A stretch of 64,000 bases of DNA, from assembly GCF_017592335.1 (NCBI RefSeq), contig NZ_JACNMP010000002.1, forward strand, positions 209,973 through 273,972, read 5' to 3'. The translations under genes and the position numbers were made by a program. How positions within the stretch are numbered: the stretch's first letter is position 1; the number at the start of each line of letters is the position of its first letter. Positions 17,670 to 25,807 of the stretch are shown here, in pieces. Under the pieces are notes generated by a model. That model was not told the origin of the DNA. It ran no database searches and saw only the letters and a list, made by a program, of their open reading frames with translations. This stretch comes from Pseudaestuariivita rosea. Its GTDB lineage: Bacteria; Pseudomonadota; Alphaproteobacteria; Rhodobacterales; Rhodobacteraceae.

Positions 17670-18057
17670 AGGATCGGGTTATGGCTGCGTATTTAGGCGT
17701 GCACAAAGGAATCATTCTCTACCAAAAGCAGTATGCTGCAGAGTTTAGAGGTTCGGCCATTTCTCAGCAAAAATAATTCAGTTGTGTGAGAGAGTTTCTA
17801 GTTATGCCGATCTTATGTATCATATCCAGAGGTGGCATCCTTTACGCATCAAACATCAACCTAAGCTAACATAATGACAATCCATCCCAGCTTCGGTCGC
17901 TATTTGCCGTATATATCCTCCGTCTTCCTACACACAGCAGAAGGCCACATCAGTGAGAAGGACCGCTGGAATCAGCGAGTATCAATGTTTTCAGATAGGG
18001 CTATAAAGTATAAAACTTATATAAGTTATTGTTTTTTATATATTATAATATATTTTT
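17670..18057. other. AT-rich gene-free stretch next to tRNA-Thr
   Basis: No gene seen. The base composition falls sharply towards the tRNA, with a run of TA-rich sequence at about 18005-18058. A forward open frame here reads into the tRNA as PHEGLEPPTHRLRSDCSTG, a well-known artefact of translating across a tRNA on the other strand. This could be the distal end of an element that used the tRNA 3' end, but I see no second copy of the tRNA end. Confidence 0.6.
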
Positions 18058-18133
18058 TGGTGCCGCATGAGGGACTTGAACCCCCGACCCATCGCTTACG
18101 AAGCGATTGCTCTACCGGCTGAGCTAATGCGGC
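18058..18133 (-). tRNA. tRNA-Thr (anticodon CGT)
   Basis: On the reverse strand the sequence starts GCCGCAT and ends ATGCGGCA followed by an encoded CCA (18058-18060). Acceptor arms GCCGCAT/ATGCGGC pair fully, the D arm carries AGCTCAGCCGGTAGAGC, the anticodon stem ATCGC/GCGAT encloses TTCGTAA (anticodon CGT, reading ACG), and the T arm is GGGGGTTCAAGTCCCTC. Its 3' end faces the decayed mobile island. Confidence 0.97.
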
Positions 18134-18256
18134 GATGTGCCCCGTGTTTTGGGCGTTGCCGTTATTTATCGAAATGAAATCTGTTGGGCAATGTCATATC
18201 GATAAAAATGCGCAGGATTGTTACGCGGTTCAACGGCACCGACCGCCATTACGCAT

Positions 18257-19069
18257 TCAATTCCCCAACGCGGCTGCGGGGTCTATCCCGACCTCTTTGC
18301 ACATCCGATCGGCGTAAGAATTTTCTAACGGCGGGTGCTTGCGCCACCAGGGTTTTGTGCCATTGGTGTACAGATGCACCGACACGGTCTGATCGGTAAA
18401 GTGCCCCTCGACCCGGCCATGGGGGTCGTAAAAGACGTCGTTCAATTGAAATGGAACGGGGTAGAGCACATCCGGCGTCATCGCCTTTTCAAAATCACCG
18501 GTCTGCTTGGCGAAATGGGTAAAGGCCTGGGGGCCAAAAGCGGTCCGTTCAGTTTTATAAATCCGCACAGGATGGGACAGTTTACTGTTTTGTTCATCCA
18601 TCTTCTTTCGCTGGCGGCGGCCCCACCAGGCGGGATAATCGGGCAGGTTGTCGTAGTAATCCAGAAGCTGATCCATCAACTCGCACTGTTGCGGCAGGCC
18701 GACAACGCCACAGTTCAACGCCCCGCGCATTCCGTGCCCGGCAAAGATATATTCCCATTCATCGGGGAAGGGCTTGTGACAGAACGCATCGCAATCCACC
18801 CAGATTGCGCCGGTTTTTCGGATCATCTGATAGCGAAAGACATTCGACAGGAATGATGCTGAGGTCTGGCTGACGATGTCCATGTCGATATCCATAACCT
18901 CGGTCGCGGGGCGAATATCAACGCCTTCAGGCGCATTGGTCACATTGTCCGTGCAATATAGCGTCACCGGATGCCCGTGTCGCAGGTGTGATTTCAGGCA
19001 AAGCTGGTTGAGGTAGTGCAGATGCTCACCTATCCAGAGGGATGCGACGGGGCGCCGGGTTTGTACCAC
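18257..19069 (-). CDS. Glycosyltransferase with DXD-type sugar-binding motif
   Basis: Predicted cytoplasmic glycosyltransferase of the capsular-polysaccharide/GT32-like group, 270 residues. The motif TGAIWVDCDAFCHKP contains the DxD metal and nucleotide-sugar site; the N-terminal SLWIGEHLHYLNQLCLKSHLRHGH is typical of this group. No membrane segment or signal peptide. It lies 78 bp downstream of the ExoQ-like polymerase on the same strand and probably decorates or starts the same polysaccharide. The sugar cannot be deduced. Confidence 0.7.
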   Translation of the reverse strand: MVQTRRPVASLWIGEHLHYLNQLCLKSHLRHGHPVTLYCTDNVTNAPEGVDIRPATEVMDIDMDIVSQTSASFLSNVFRYQMIRKTGAIWVDCDAFCHKPFPDEWEYIFAGHGMRGALNCGVVGLPQQCELMDQLLDYYDNLPDYPAWWGRRQRKKMDEQNSKLSHPVRIYKTERTAFGPQAFTHFAKQTGDFEKAMTPDVLYPVPFQLNDVFYDPHGRVEGHFTDQTVSVHLYTNGTKPWWRKHPPLENSYADRMCKEVGIDPAAALGN

Positions 19070-19147
19070 GTTGGGGGCCTCATGTGTTGTGATCTGAGCA
19101 GGATTGCCTGGCGGCGTTCATTCCACAAAACAGCGTGCAAATCAAAA

Positions 19148-20413
19148 CTATTGTGATGTTTGTGCGCCCGGACCAAGCGCCTGGCGGGTGCGGGCCCTGC
19201 GCAATTCATGCAATGCACGCACGCCGTAAATATATCCACAGATCAGCATGATGCTGGTGACCGAAAAATGGGTAAAGGCCGGAACCTCGACCGCGCCTGT
19301 GACAGCTTTGACGAAGATGAAACTGGCGAAAAAAGCCGCCTCGGCGGTGGCGGCACGCAGTGCCCAGATCATACATAGAACCAGCCCACCCAGCAATATC
19401 CACATCTGGATACCCGCACCGATCACACCACCTTCGACCCAGGCTGCAATCAGCATGTTGTGAAAGTTGAAGCCGTTGCGTTCCTCAATCCCGAACATCG
19501 CCCAAAGATGTTCGGCCGAGTTATGCCCCTGTACCCAAAACGCCTGATATCCCACTCCGAATATCGGGTTTTCGCGAATATACTGCAGCCCGACGGCCCA
19601 GATATCGGTACGCCCGGTCAGGGTTGTGTCCTTTCCGGTTTCTTCAAGCACGAAGCCCGCGATCGTATCTTGCAGGGCGATGGCGGCGATCACACCCAGG
19701 ATCAGGATCAACCCCGTCGCTGTCAGGATCACGAACTTGGCGCCCGCCGAAAAGCGATACAGGATCAACAGAAGTGGTATCAGAACCAGCCCGGGGATGG
19801 TCAAAAGGGTCTGACCGACCGATTGTGCCCCGACCAGCAGTCTTAGTCCTAAAAGCAGGGCCAAGACCCCCACAACGCGCAGCCAGCGCGCCGCGCGGCG
19901 GTCCATCGCGACGGCCAGGGCCACGATCACAAAGGTCGACATGGCGCCACCGAATGCGTTCTTGCTGCCAAAGATCCCCAAAAGCGCGCCATCAAAACGT
20001 GTTTTGCCGATGGCGACACTCAGCAATGCCGCCAAACCGAAACCGGCAAAAACGACATACATCATACGCCGCGGTCCCAGGCGATGGGCCATCACAATAG
20101 CGATGGCGACCGTCACGCCAAGCTGCAGCGCATGGCGAAATGTCACACCTGGATAAAGGGACCAGGCCATGCTGATACCGGCATAGATCGGCAAAAGCAG
20201 CACGGCCCAGTGTGTCATCCAGGCATTATAGCTTTGGCGCGGCCACAAAAAGATCATGGCCATGCCAGACAGAAGAAAGACCAACACGGCCAGCCGACCC
20301 ACCATCGGAACCAGCAGCAGCGGGGCCAGAACACCAAAGCTTAGCAGGGTGACCGGGCAAACATCATAGATCCGTTGCGGTCTATGTTGATATGTCTGCC
20401 CAAGTGACGCCAT
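19148..20413 (-). CDS. exoQ: Exopolysaccharide polymerase, ExoQ/O-antigen-ligase-like
   Basis: Inner-membrane protein of 421 residues with about ten to eleven hydrophobic segments and the large periplasmic loop of the Wzy/WaaL (PF04932) family. The family motif appears as DTTLTGRTDIWAVGLQYIRENPIFGVGYQAF, and a HNMLIAAWVEGG histidine region follows. ExoQ polymerises succinoglycan repeat units in Sinorhizobium; the neighbouring ExoK, ExoP, ExoM, ExoA and ExoL-like genes support this rather than an O-antigen ligase role. Confidence 0.78.
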   Translation of the reverse strand: MASLGQTYQHRPQRIYDVCPVTLLSFGVLAPLLLVPMVGRLAVLVFLLSGMAMIFLWPRQSYNAWMTHWAVLLLPIYAGISMAWSLYPGVTFRHALQLGVTVAIAIVMAHRLGPRRMMYVVFAGFGLAALLSVAIGKTRFDGALLGIFGSKNAFGGAMSTFVIVALAVAMDRRAARWLRVVGVLALLLGLRLLVGAQSVGQTLLTIPGLVLIPLLLILYRFSAGAKFVILTATGLILILGVIAAIALQDTIAGFVLEETGKDTTLTGRTDIWAVGLQYIRENPIFGVGYQAFWVQGHNSAEHLWAMFGIEERNGFNFHNMLIAAWVEGGVIGAGIQMWILLGGLVLCMIWALRAATAEAAFFASFIFVKAVTGAVEVPAFTHFSVTSIMLICGYIYGVRALHELRRARTRQALGPGAQTSQ

Positions 20414-20452
20414 GGCCCATCCTGACTTTGCTTTGGTTTGCTACATCGCAGT

Positions 20453-21244
20453 TTAATCGCCCCCGCGCAATTTGCACATCACACTTTCTTCGAACTGACA
20501 TCGGTCGCTCAGACGGGTGTAGGCGATCCAGTCGATTTTCATGATCGCAGGGTGGCGCAGATCGTTGAACTGACCCATCCACTCGACCAGTGTTTCAGTA
20601 CCCCAGTGGCTGGCGAAAATCTTCTGCGGTTCAACGGGCAAGTTGTTTCCACGCGTCTGATGCACCAGAGTGCCGTTGATGTACCAGCGGATCTTGTGCG
20701 GTGTCCAAAGAATGGAATAGACGTGATAGGCCTGATCGGTCGAGGGCGATATGGGCACTTTGGTTCCGTTCTTGGGCTGACCGTTCACATAGGTGTTGAA
20801 TTCCACCATACCGGTGTCTTTGGTCAGGATCTCGACGTCAATCTCATCCCAACGCGCGCCCTGACTTGGGCCGATATAGGTAAAGAACGCAGCGTTCAGG
20901 CCCGACCCAGTGTCTGTTTGAATGCGCGCTTCATACAGGCCATATCCATACCGCTGTCTTGTGCTGATCTCGGCGCATTCATAGTCAAGTTTGCCGTTGG
21001 ACGCAGGGGCGTATTGCAGATGCAGTTTGCCATTGGCGATCTTCACGCGATCGCGGTTCCAAAGGCAGTTCTGGTATTCGCCGTTGCGCCATCCGTCCGA
21101 GATGTACCAATGGCTTTCATCAAGCGTGTTGAAGTCTTCCTTGAACGATTTGCCCAATCCATCGGCCTGAACCGACAGTGCGCCAAGCGCCAGTGAAAGA
21201 GTCGCCACGACCCACCCCCTGACATGGTTTTTCACAGTAAACAT
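20453..21244 (-). CDS. exoK: Family 16 glycoside hydrolase, ExoK-like
   Basis: Secreted endo-glycanase, 263 residues from MFTVKNHVRGW, with a signal peptide (cleavage near VQA-DGLG). The GH16 catalytic motif is DEIDVEIL, holding the nucleophile and acid/base glutamates around the aspartate, and W-rich substrate residues are present. In Sinorhizobium ExoK cuts nascent succinoglycan to give low-molecular-weight polymer. The open frame extends 13 codons upstream, but GAGGTGA just before the ATG at 21242-21244 favours the shorter form. It is 39 bp upstream of exoQ on the same strand. Confidence 0.85.
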   Translation of the reverse strand: MFTVKNHVRGWVVATLSLALGALSVQADGLGKSFKEDFNTLDESHWYISDGWRNGEYQNCLWNRDRVKIANGKLHLQYAPASNGKLDYECAEISTRQRYGYGLYEARIQTDTGSGLNAAFFTYIGPSQGARWDEIDVEILTKDTGMVEFNTYVNGQPKNGTKVPISPSTDQAYHVYSILWTPHKIRWYINGTLVHQTRGNNLPVEPQKIFASHWGTETLVEWMGQFNDLRHPAIMKIDWIAYTRLSDRCQFEESVMCKLRGGD

Positions 21245-21557
21245 AGTCACCTCATACATTGCTGGAACAACGTGCCTAAGCACATGGGTCTTATTTGGGG
21301 CGTCATCGATTCCGTCAAAAGTGACATAGGGTAAACTGTTTCATATTCGGCATAAAACTTCCGACGTGGTGCAAATTTTATGCAATCTCGCATCAATGCC
21401 ATCATCTTGCCGGTAAATAGCCGCAGAAAATTAACGTTTGATCAGCGATTGGCTGCTGCACCTGCAGTGTGGCCCTTGCATTGTTGCCTTGATCAGTGGT
21501 CATGTGCAGTGCATTTCGATATCATTTGTATTTCGCGGACGCAGGGTAAGGCAACGC
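21245..21557. other. Divergent promoter region exoK / glycosyltransferase
   Basis: A 313-bp gap between divergently transcribed genes. It must hold promoters for both sides, but I cannot pick out convincing -35/-10 pairs. No small open frame with a ribosome-binding site was seen. GGGTAAGG at 21543-21550 serves as ribosome-binding site for the gene at 21558. Confidence 0.5.
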
Positions 21558-22856
21558 ATGATCGGCGCAACCAGACAGACCGTCACCGGCCAGGTCCCGC
21601 AGGTTTCGGTGATCATGGCAAACTATAATGGTGCGTCCTTTATCGAGGCGTCGATCCAATCCGCTTTGCAGCAAACCATCCAGAATATCGAGGTGATCGT
21701 GGCCGATGATGCCTCGACCGACCGCAGTATCAGCATCGTCAAAGGGATGTCCGACAGCCGGATACGCCTTTTGCCAGCTATTCAGAACGGCGGGCCAGGC
21801 GCTGCGCGCAACAGGGCCATCAAGGCCGCGCGGGGCAAATGGCTGGCGATTGTGGATTCGGACGATCTGATGCACCCCCACCGGCTGGAACGGCTGATTG
21901 GGTATGCCGAAAAACTGGGTGTTGATGCGGTTGCCGACGATCAGATTTGCTTTTCCGACGAAACAGGTGCCGAAGAGCAGTCTTTGTTCGGTATGCTTTT
22001 GCCCGATCCGATCCGATCGATCACGCCCGCCTTGATGGCGCAAAGCAGCAGTCAGGGTCCGGCAGTGACCAGCCTTGGTTTTATGAAGCCGGTGTTGCGC
22101 TGCGACAGTTTGCAACATCAGTATCGGACCGATATCCGGATCGGCGAAGACTTCGATCTTTACATGAGATATCTGGCTGATGATGCCAGGGCCGTTTTGA
22201 TCGATGAACCGCTTTACTTCTATCGCCGCCATACCGGATCAATTTCGCACCGCTGGTCGACGGACCACATAAAAACGATGATCCGCTGTAACGATGACCT
22301 TTTGGCTGCGGATCTTGATCTAGATGCCGATGCCATACAGGCGCTGCATGCCCGCACAGCCCGGCTAATGCGCGCTTTGCGGTTTGAGGATCTGGTCCAT
22401 GCCATAAAAACGCGCAACGTGTCCGCCGCCGGGCAGCTTCTGCTGAAACATCCCGTGCTTTTCGCGAACCTGACCCGGGCCATGAAGTCCAGATTGAACC
22501 GCAGTCGGACGCTATCGACTGAAAAACCGGCGCCAAAGAAGAAACATCTGCTGGCCTTGCCGCAGGGGGATATCCCGGAATACACGCCCGTCGATCCGCA
22601 AAAAAATCGTGAGCCCTGGCCCCTGATCCAAAGTCTGGCCAATACGACCATTGATCCGGGCGGTCAGATCACTGCGATCGGCCCCAGTGGTGTTTACGCT
22701 TTGGGATACATTCTGCAGCGGCCAGACACTATCGACATCATTCCAGACGGCCCTTGGCCGGATGCTATTCGCAGGCAGATGGCGGTTGCCGGACACCATC
22801 CGCCTGATGACACCCCCACCAAAACCGAAGATACAGCAGAGCCGCTTCATGTCTGA
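21558..22856 (+). CDS. Family 2 glycosyltransferase
   Basis: Predicted cytoplasmic glycosyltransferase, 432 residues. The GT-A core is at the N-terminus: VSVIMANYNGASFIEASI, VIVADDASTDRSI, and the DxD-like IVDSDDLMHPHRL. The C-terminal ~200 residues are not recognised and are polar and alanine-rich. The frame is open 40 codons upstream, but that part does not resemble a glycosyltransferase; the ATG at 21558 has a GGGTAAGG site and gives the usual short lead-in. Its last codons overlap the next glycosyltransferase by 8 bp (ATGTCTGA). Confidence 0.82.
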   Translation: MIGATRQTVTGQVPQVSVIMANYNGASFIEASIQSALQQTIQNIEVIVADDASTDRSISIVKGMSDSRIRLLPAIQNGGPGAARNRAIKAARGKWLAIVDSDDLMHPHRLERLIGYAEKLGVDAVADDQICFSDETGAEEQSLFGMLLPDPIRSITPALMAQSSSQGPAVTSLGFMKPVLRCDSLQHQYRTDIRIGEDFDLYMRYLADDARAVLIDEPLYFYRRHTGSISHRWSTDHIKTMIRCNDDLLAADLDLDADAIQALHARTARLMRALRFEDLVHAIKTRNVSAAGQLLLKHPVLFANLTRAMKSRLNRSRTLSTEKPAPKKKHLLALPQGDIPEYTPVDPQKNREPWPLIQSLANTTIDPGGQITAIGPSGVYALGYILQRPDTIDIIPDGPWPDAIRRQMAVAGHHPPDDTPTKTEDTAEPLHV

Positions 22857-23832
22857 ACAGATCAAACCGCTGGTTCATATTCGGACCCCGACCTATAAAC
22901 GCCCCGTGGCACTGAAACGCTGCCTTCAGTCCCTGATTGACCAGACCTGGGATCACTGGGTTTGCGACGTCTACGACGATGACCCCGAACAATCCGCAGC
23001 CACGGTGGTGCAGGACCTGGGGGATGACCGCATCCGCTATACCCCGAACCAGCCACAGAAATTTGCGTCGAAAAACATCGACGGATGCTTTAGCCGCGCC
23101 AACCCGCATGGGGCGCAATATTTCTGCTCGGTCGAGGATGACAATCTGATCCTGCCGCGCTTTATCGAAGACAACATCAGGATTTGCAGGGAATATGGGG
23201 TTGAGCTGGTCTTTCGCAATCAGCTGATCGAACACGACAGCGGAACGGAAAAGGCGCGGTTCAGCGATCAGGGCATTCTGGAAGAAAAATTTCGCGAAGG
23301 TGTTTATGACCCCGATCTGTTTCGCCTTTCCATCCTGGCCGATATCGGCGTGTCGAACGGCGGCATGTTCTGGTCTGACAACGCAAAGACCGATCTGGAA
23401 ATCGGTGTGAACTGTACGGCCACCTTGCAGGAATACATGCGCACCTATGCGATCTGTGAACCGATTTATGTCGCGCTTGAACCCTTGGCCGTCTGGGCTG
23501 AAAACGGCGAACAGACGACACGCGATCTGGGCAATGCGGCCTCCTACCTGCGGCGGGAACTGGATCTAAAACGGGCGATCCAGAAACTGCAACGCAAGGC
23601 GTGGCAGCGGGGGGGCAAACCCGATCCACAGCATTTTATCAGCACCGATGAGTTTGCCTTTGATCCCAGTTTGCGCGCCACAGGTTTGGTCAAGGGGCTG
23701 ATTTCTTTTAAAACGGGTCCCGCCCTGGGCCTGCGGCGCAAGCTTGAACTGATCGCGCGAGGGCTGTTGATACAGGTCGTCGGGCGCACCGAACCGGATC
23801 TGGACCGGTTTATCCTGCAAAGGGGTGACTAG
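22849..23832 (+). CDS. Family 2 glycosyltransferase
   Basis: 327 residues starting MSEQIKPLVHIRTPTYKRPVALKRCLQSLIDQ, a GT-A fold opening, with DVYDDDPEQ and the metal-site region FCSVEDDNLILPRFIEDN. No membrane segments. Translationally coupled to the preceding glycosyltransferase by an 8-bp overlap. Its stop overlaps that of the convergent nucleotidyltransferase gene by 4 bp. Role in the exopolysaccharide pathway is inferred from position. Confidence 0.82.
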   Translation: MSEQIKPLVHIRTPTYKRPVALKRCLQSLIDQTWDHWVCDVYDDDPEQSAATVVQDLGDDRIRYTPNQPQKFASKNIDGCFSRANPHGAQYFCSVEDDNLILPRFIEDNIRICREYGVELVFRNQLIEHDSGTEKARFSDQGILEEKFREGVYDPDLFRLSILADIGVSNGGMFWSDNAKTDLEIGVNCTATLQEYMRTYAICEPIYVALEPLAVWAENGEQTTRDLGNAASYLRRELDLKRAIQKLQRKAWQRGGKPDPQHFISTDEFAFDPSLRATGLVKGLISFKTGPALGLRRKLELIARGLLIQVVGRTEPDLDRFILQRGD

Positions 23833-25004
23833 GCCGTCTTGGCCTGAGCGGCCGCGCGTCTGGCCTCGATCAAGCCGGCGGTTTTCAGACAAAGGGCCGA
23901 TGCGGCGGCCCATCCGGCCTCAGATGTGTATCTGACGGGCGATTTGCCGCAAAGCCGCCACAGCACTTCGCGCCGCCTGGGCCAGCCGGTTTTGACGACC
24001 CAGGGCGTTTGCACCATGGACAACATTTGACCTGTATCAATTTCTGGCAGTGGGTCAGGCAGATCAAGCCCCCGGATCGGATCGAAAACACTGCGGCGCA
24101 TCTGATCGGCAAAGGCCAATACAGGCAGCAATCCCTGGTGGTCTGCTGCCTGCATCAATCGTGTCGCCTGGCTGGGGGTCTGTGCGACCAGTGCAGCGTG
24201 CAGGTCGCAAATATTGCCGACGCAGGGTTCGTGATTGAAAAAGGCCTTTACCACACCAATTGCCGTCAAAAGCGTCAGATAGGTCATCGACAAAACCGGT
24301 ATCGGCCCTTCCGGCTGCTTTGCCATTACGGTATTCGCCAGAAACTCATTCAAATGCAGGGGCGCTGGGGATCCGGCCTGCTGCACACGGTGATGGATAT
24401 CAACGACGGTGAGCTGATCCTCATGTGTCAGGTGTCTTTCGCCCAGAAAGGTGTCTGTCCAATGATTGATCGGGGTGTCGGGGGATTTAAAGCCCGCGTC
24501 AGTCAACAGCCGAATGGATCGACCATAATCCTGTGACGCCACCAGAAGATCAACGTCACCCGATGGTTTCTGATAGGCGGTTCCGTAAAGCGCCAACTGC
24601 TGCATGGGACCTTTCAGAAAAACATGCGGCACAGCGGCCGCTCGCATAAGGTGCGAAATGCCATGGCTGTGGCGCAGGCTGCGGTTGTTCATGGTGACAG
24701 TTCGGAAACGATAAAGCGCCACATCATCAGTGATGTCTGACACATTTATGCCATGTTTGCGCAGCGTATCATCAACCAGCAGAGTAGTCTTATTCAACCG
24801 GCTGATTTCATAAAGCGATTTTGGATCGATTCCATCAATACTAAGACAAGTGTTCGACACAACCGTGAAAAAGCGTCGCATGATCACGCGATGAATTGCG
24901 CTTTCTGCCGCTATTTGCCTGCTTTCAATATTCGCAATCGTATTTTTGTTGAAAACCAAACCACTTACTCCGATGCGCGGCTTTTGACGCGCAGGTACAG
25001 CCAT
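23829..25004 (-). CDS. PF14907-type nucleotidyltransferase family protein of the lasso cluster
   Basis: 391-residue protein with the uncharacterised nucleotidyltransferase signature HVFLKGPMQQLALYG and KPSGDVDLLV (catalytic aspartates D150 and D152). The rest is helical and rich in alanine. Genes of this family accompany lasso peptide clusters that also encode an HPr-kinase-like kinase, as in the paeninodin cluster, where the role is unclear. It is divergent from the precursor gene with 274 bp between. No clear ribosome-binding site precedes the ATG at 25004; an internal ATG at 24881 (MRRFFTVVSNT) is an alternative start. Confidence 0.78.
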   Translation of the reverse strand: MAVPARQKPRIGVSGLVFNKNTIANIESRQIAAESAIHRVIMRRFFTVVSNTCLSIDGIDPKSLYEISRLNKTTLLVDDTLRKHGINVSDITDDVALYRFRTVTMNNRSLRHSHGISHLMRAAAVPHVFLKGPMQQLALYGTAYQKPSGDVDLLVASQDYGRSIRLLTDAGFKSPDTPINHWTDTFLGERHLTHEDQLTVVDIHHRVQQAGSPAPLHLNEFLANTVMAKQPEGPIPVLSMTYLTLLTAIGVVKAFFNHEPCVGNICDLHAALVAQTPSQATRLMQAADHQGLLPVLAFADQMRRSVFDPIRGLDLPDPLPEIDTGQMLSMVQTPWVVKTGWPRRREVLWRLCGKSPVRYTSEAGWAAASALCLKTAGLIEARRAAAQAKTA

Positions 25005-25191
25005 TCTGCGCGAATCTCCGCCTGAATGTGATGTATCAGATTTGAAATGTGCGGAAATGGAAAATTTGAATGATTAAAAAATATGCAAATAAGGCAAAAT
25101 AAGGCAATTTTACGCTGATATCGCCGTAATTAATCTGCCGCAGATTAGTTTTCCACAGACATTTTTTGGGAAACAATCATGAATCGTTGAC

Positions 25192-25247
25192 TTTGACGCA
25201 AGGGAAGCCAATCCGTTAAAGGCGCGTCAAAGAAATGACGTGCGTCA
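25192..25247 (+). promoter_or_regulatory. Four TGACG/CGTCA half-sites upstream of the lasso precursor
   Basis: TTTGACGC (25192-25199) is mirrored by GCGTCAAA (25224-25231), a perfect 8-bp inverted repeat, and a second pair TGACG (25236-25240)/CGTCA (25243-25247) follows immediately. All four share the core GACG or its complement. They end 31 bp before the precursor ATG, so they overlap the likely promoter or 5' leader. An operator for a dimeric regulator, or an RNA hairpin, are both possible; no regulator gene lies in the cluster. Confidence 0.5.
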
Positions 25248-25278
25248 CTAAATGTTTTAACGTGTAAGGAGTTTAAAC

Positions 25279-25434
25279 ATGGTGCAAATGAAAGCTGATA
25301 AGCGCGACTACGAAGCGCCGAAGCTTGTCGCACATGGGTCGATCGAAAAGATCACCCACGGTGGGTCTCACGGTGGTGTCACCGACGCCAACTTCACCCG
25401 TGGGACACCGATCGACGATATTACTTTTTCATAA
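25279..25434 (+). CDS. Lasso peptide precursor (A gene)
   Basis: 51-residue RiPP precursor with an AAGGAG ribosome-binding site (25266-25271) 7 bp before the ATG. The leader (1-27) has the B1-recognition motif Y11-E-A-P14-K-L16 and G20-S-I, and ends T26-H27, giving the conserved threonine at the penultimate leader position. The predicted core is residues 28-51, 24 residues: it opens GGSHGGVTD, so Gly1 and Asp9 can form a 9-membered macrolactam ring; the tail is ANFTRGTPIDDITFS with Phe12 and Arg14 as possible plugs. It ends in Ser, the site phosphorylated in paeninodin. The ring and tail assignments are inferred from the family; the sequence features are seen directly. Confidence 0.92.
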   Translation: MVQMKADKRDYEAPKLVAHGSIEKITHGGSHGGVTDANFTRGTPIDDITFS

Positions 25435-25473
25435 AGTGATTTAGTCGGACGTATAGATCCACATATTAAAACA

Positions 25474-25501
25474 GCGGGGCGCGGTGCCGTCCGCGCCCCG
25501 C
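25474..25501 (+). promoter_or_regulatory. GC-rich hairpin between precursor and processing genes
   Basis: GCGGGGCGCGG (25474-25484), loop TGCCGT, CCGCGCCCCGC (25491-25501): a perfect 11-bp stem 40 bp after the precursor stop and 26 bp before B1. No T-run follows, so it looks like a partial terminator or an mRNA-stabilising 3' end that gives more precursor than enzyme mRNA. Similar hairpins occur after the A gene in other proteobacterial lasso clusters. Confidence 0.8.
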
Positions 25502-25527
25502 GGTCTGTATAGAGTCAAGGTGTTCTT

Positions 25528-25806
25528 ATGGATATTGATACAAAGACTTTTTATAAAATTTCTTCGTCGGCGATGGGGTGCGAGCTACAGGATGGCTGGG
25601 CCATTCTGGATATGAATACAAACCAGTATTTCAGCTTGAACCCCGTCGGTCGCACGGTTTGGCAGACCCTCACCGATGGCGCTGACTTTGACCAGATCTG
25701 CAAGGCGGTTCAGGATGACTTTAACGTCGACGCCGATACCTGCCGCAACGACATCAAACAGCTGCTGGATGACCTGGAACGTCAAAAGCTGATCGAGGTC
25801 CGGTAG
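25528..25806 (+). CDS. Lasso peptide B1 protein (PqqD-like leader-binding RRE)
   Basis: 92-residue PqqD-type RiPP recognition element. It reads FYKISSSAMGCELQDGWAILDMNTNQYFSLNPVGRTVWQTLTDG, the beta-rich winged-helix core that binds the precursor leader, then a helical tail (DDLERQKLIEVR). In lasso biosynthesis the B1 protein delivers the leader, through its YxxP motif, to the B2 peptidase. It is the first enzyme gene after the precursor and hairpin; AAGGTG precedes its ATG, and B2 starts after one base. Confidence 0.92.
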   Translation: MDIDTKTFYKISSSAMGCELQDGWAILDMNTNQYFSLNPVGRTVWQTLTDGADFDQICKAVQDDFNVDADTCRNDIKQLLDDLERQKLIEVR

Positions 25807-25807
25807 G

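Noticed and set aside
17874-18122. Forward open frame of 82 codons ending in the tRNA-Thr region
   Set aside because: Its C-terminus (PHEGLEPPTHRLRSDCSTG) is the usual false translation across the reverse strand of a tRNA; no ribosome-binding site or domain.
18058-18133. Direct repeat of the tRNA-Thr 3' end as an attachment site
   Set aside because: I looked for a second GGGTTCAAGTCCC-like copy around 12,200-13,200 and saw none, so no attachment site is claimed.
25187-25221. A sigma-70 promoter TTGACG-N17-TTAAAG for the lasso precursor
   Set aside because: The -10 matches poorly (three of six bases) and the -35 overlaps the inverted repeats, so I list only the repeats.
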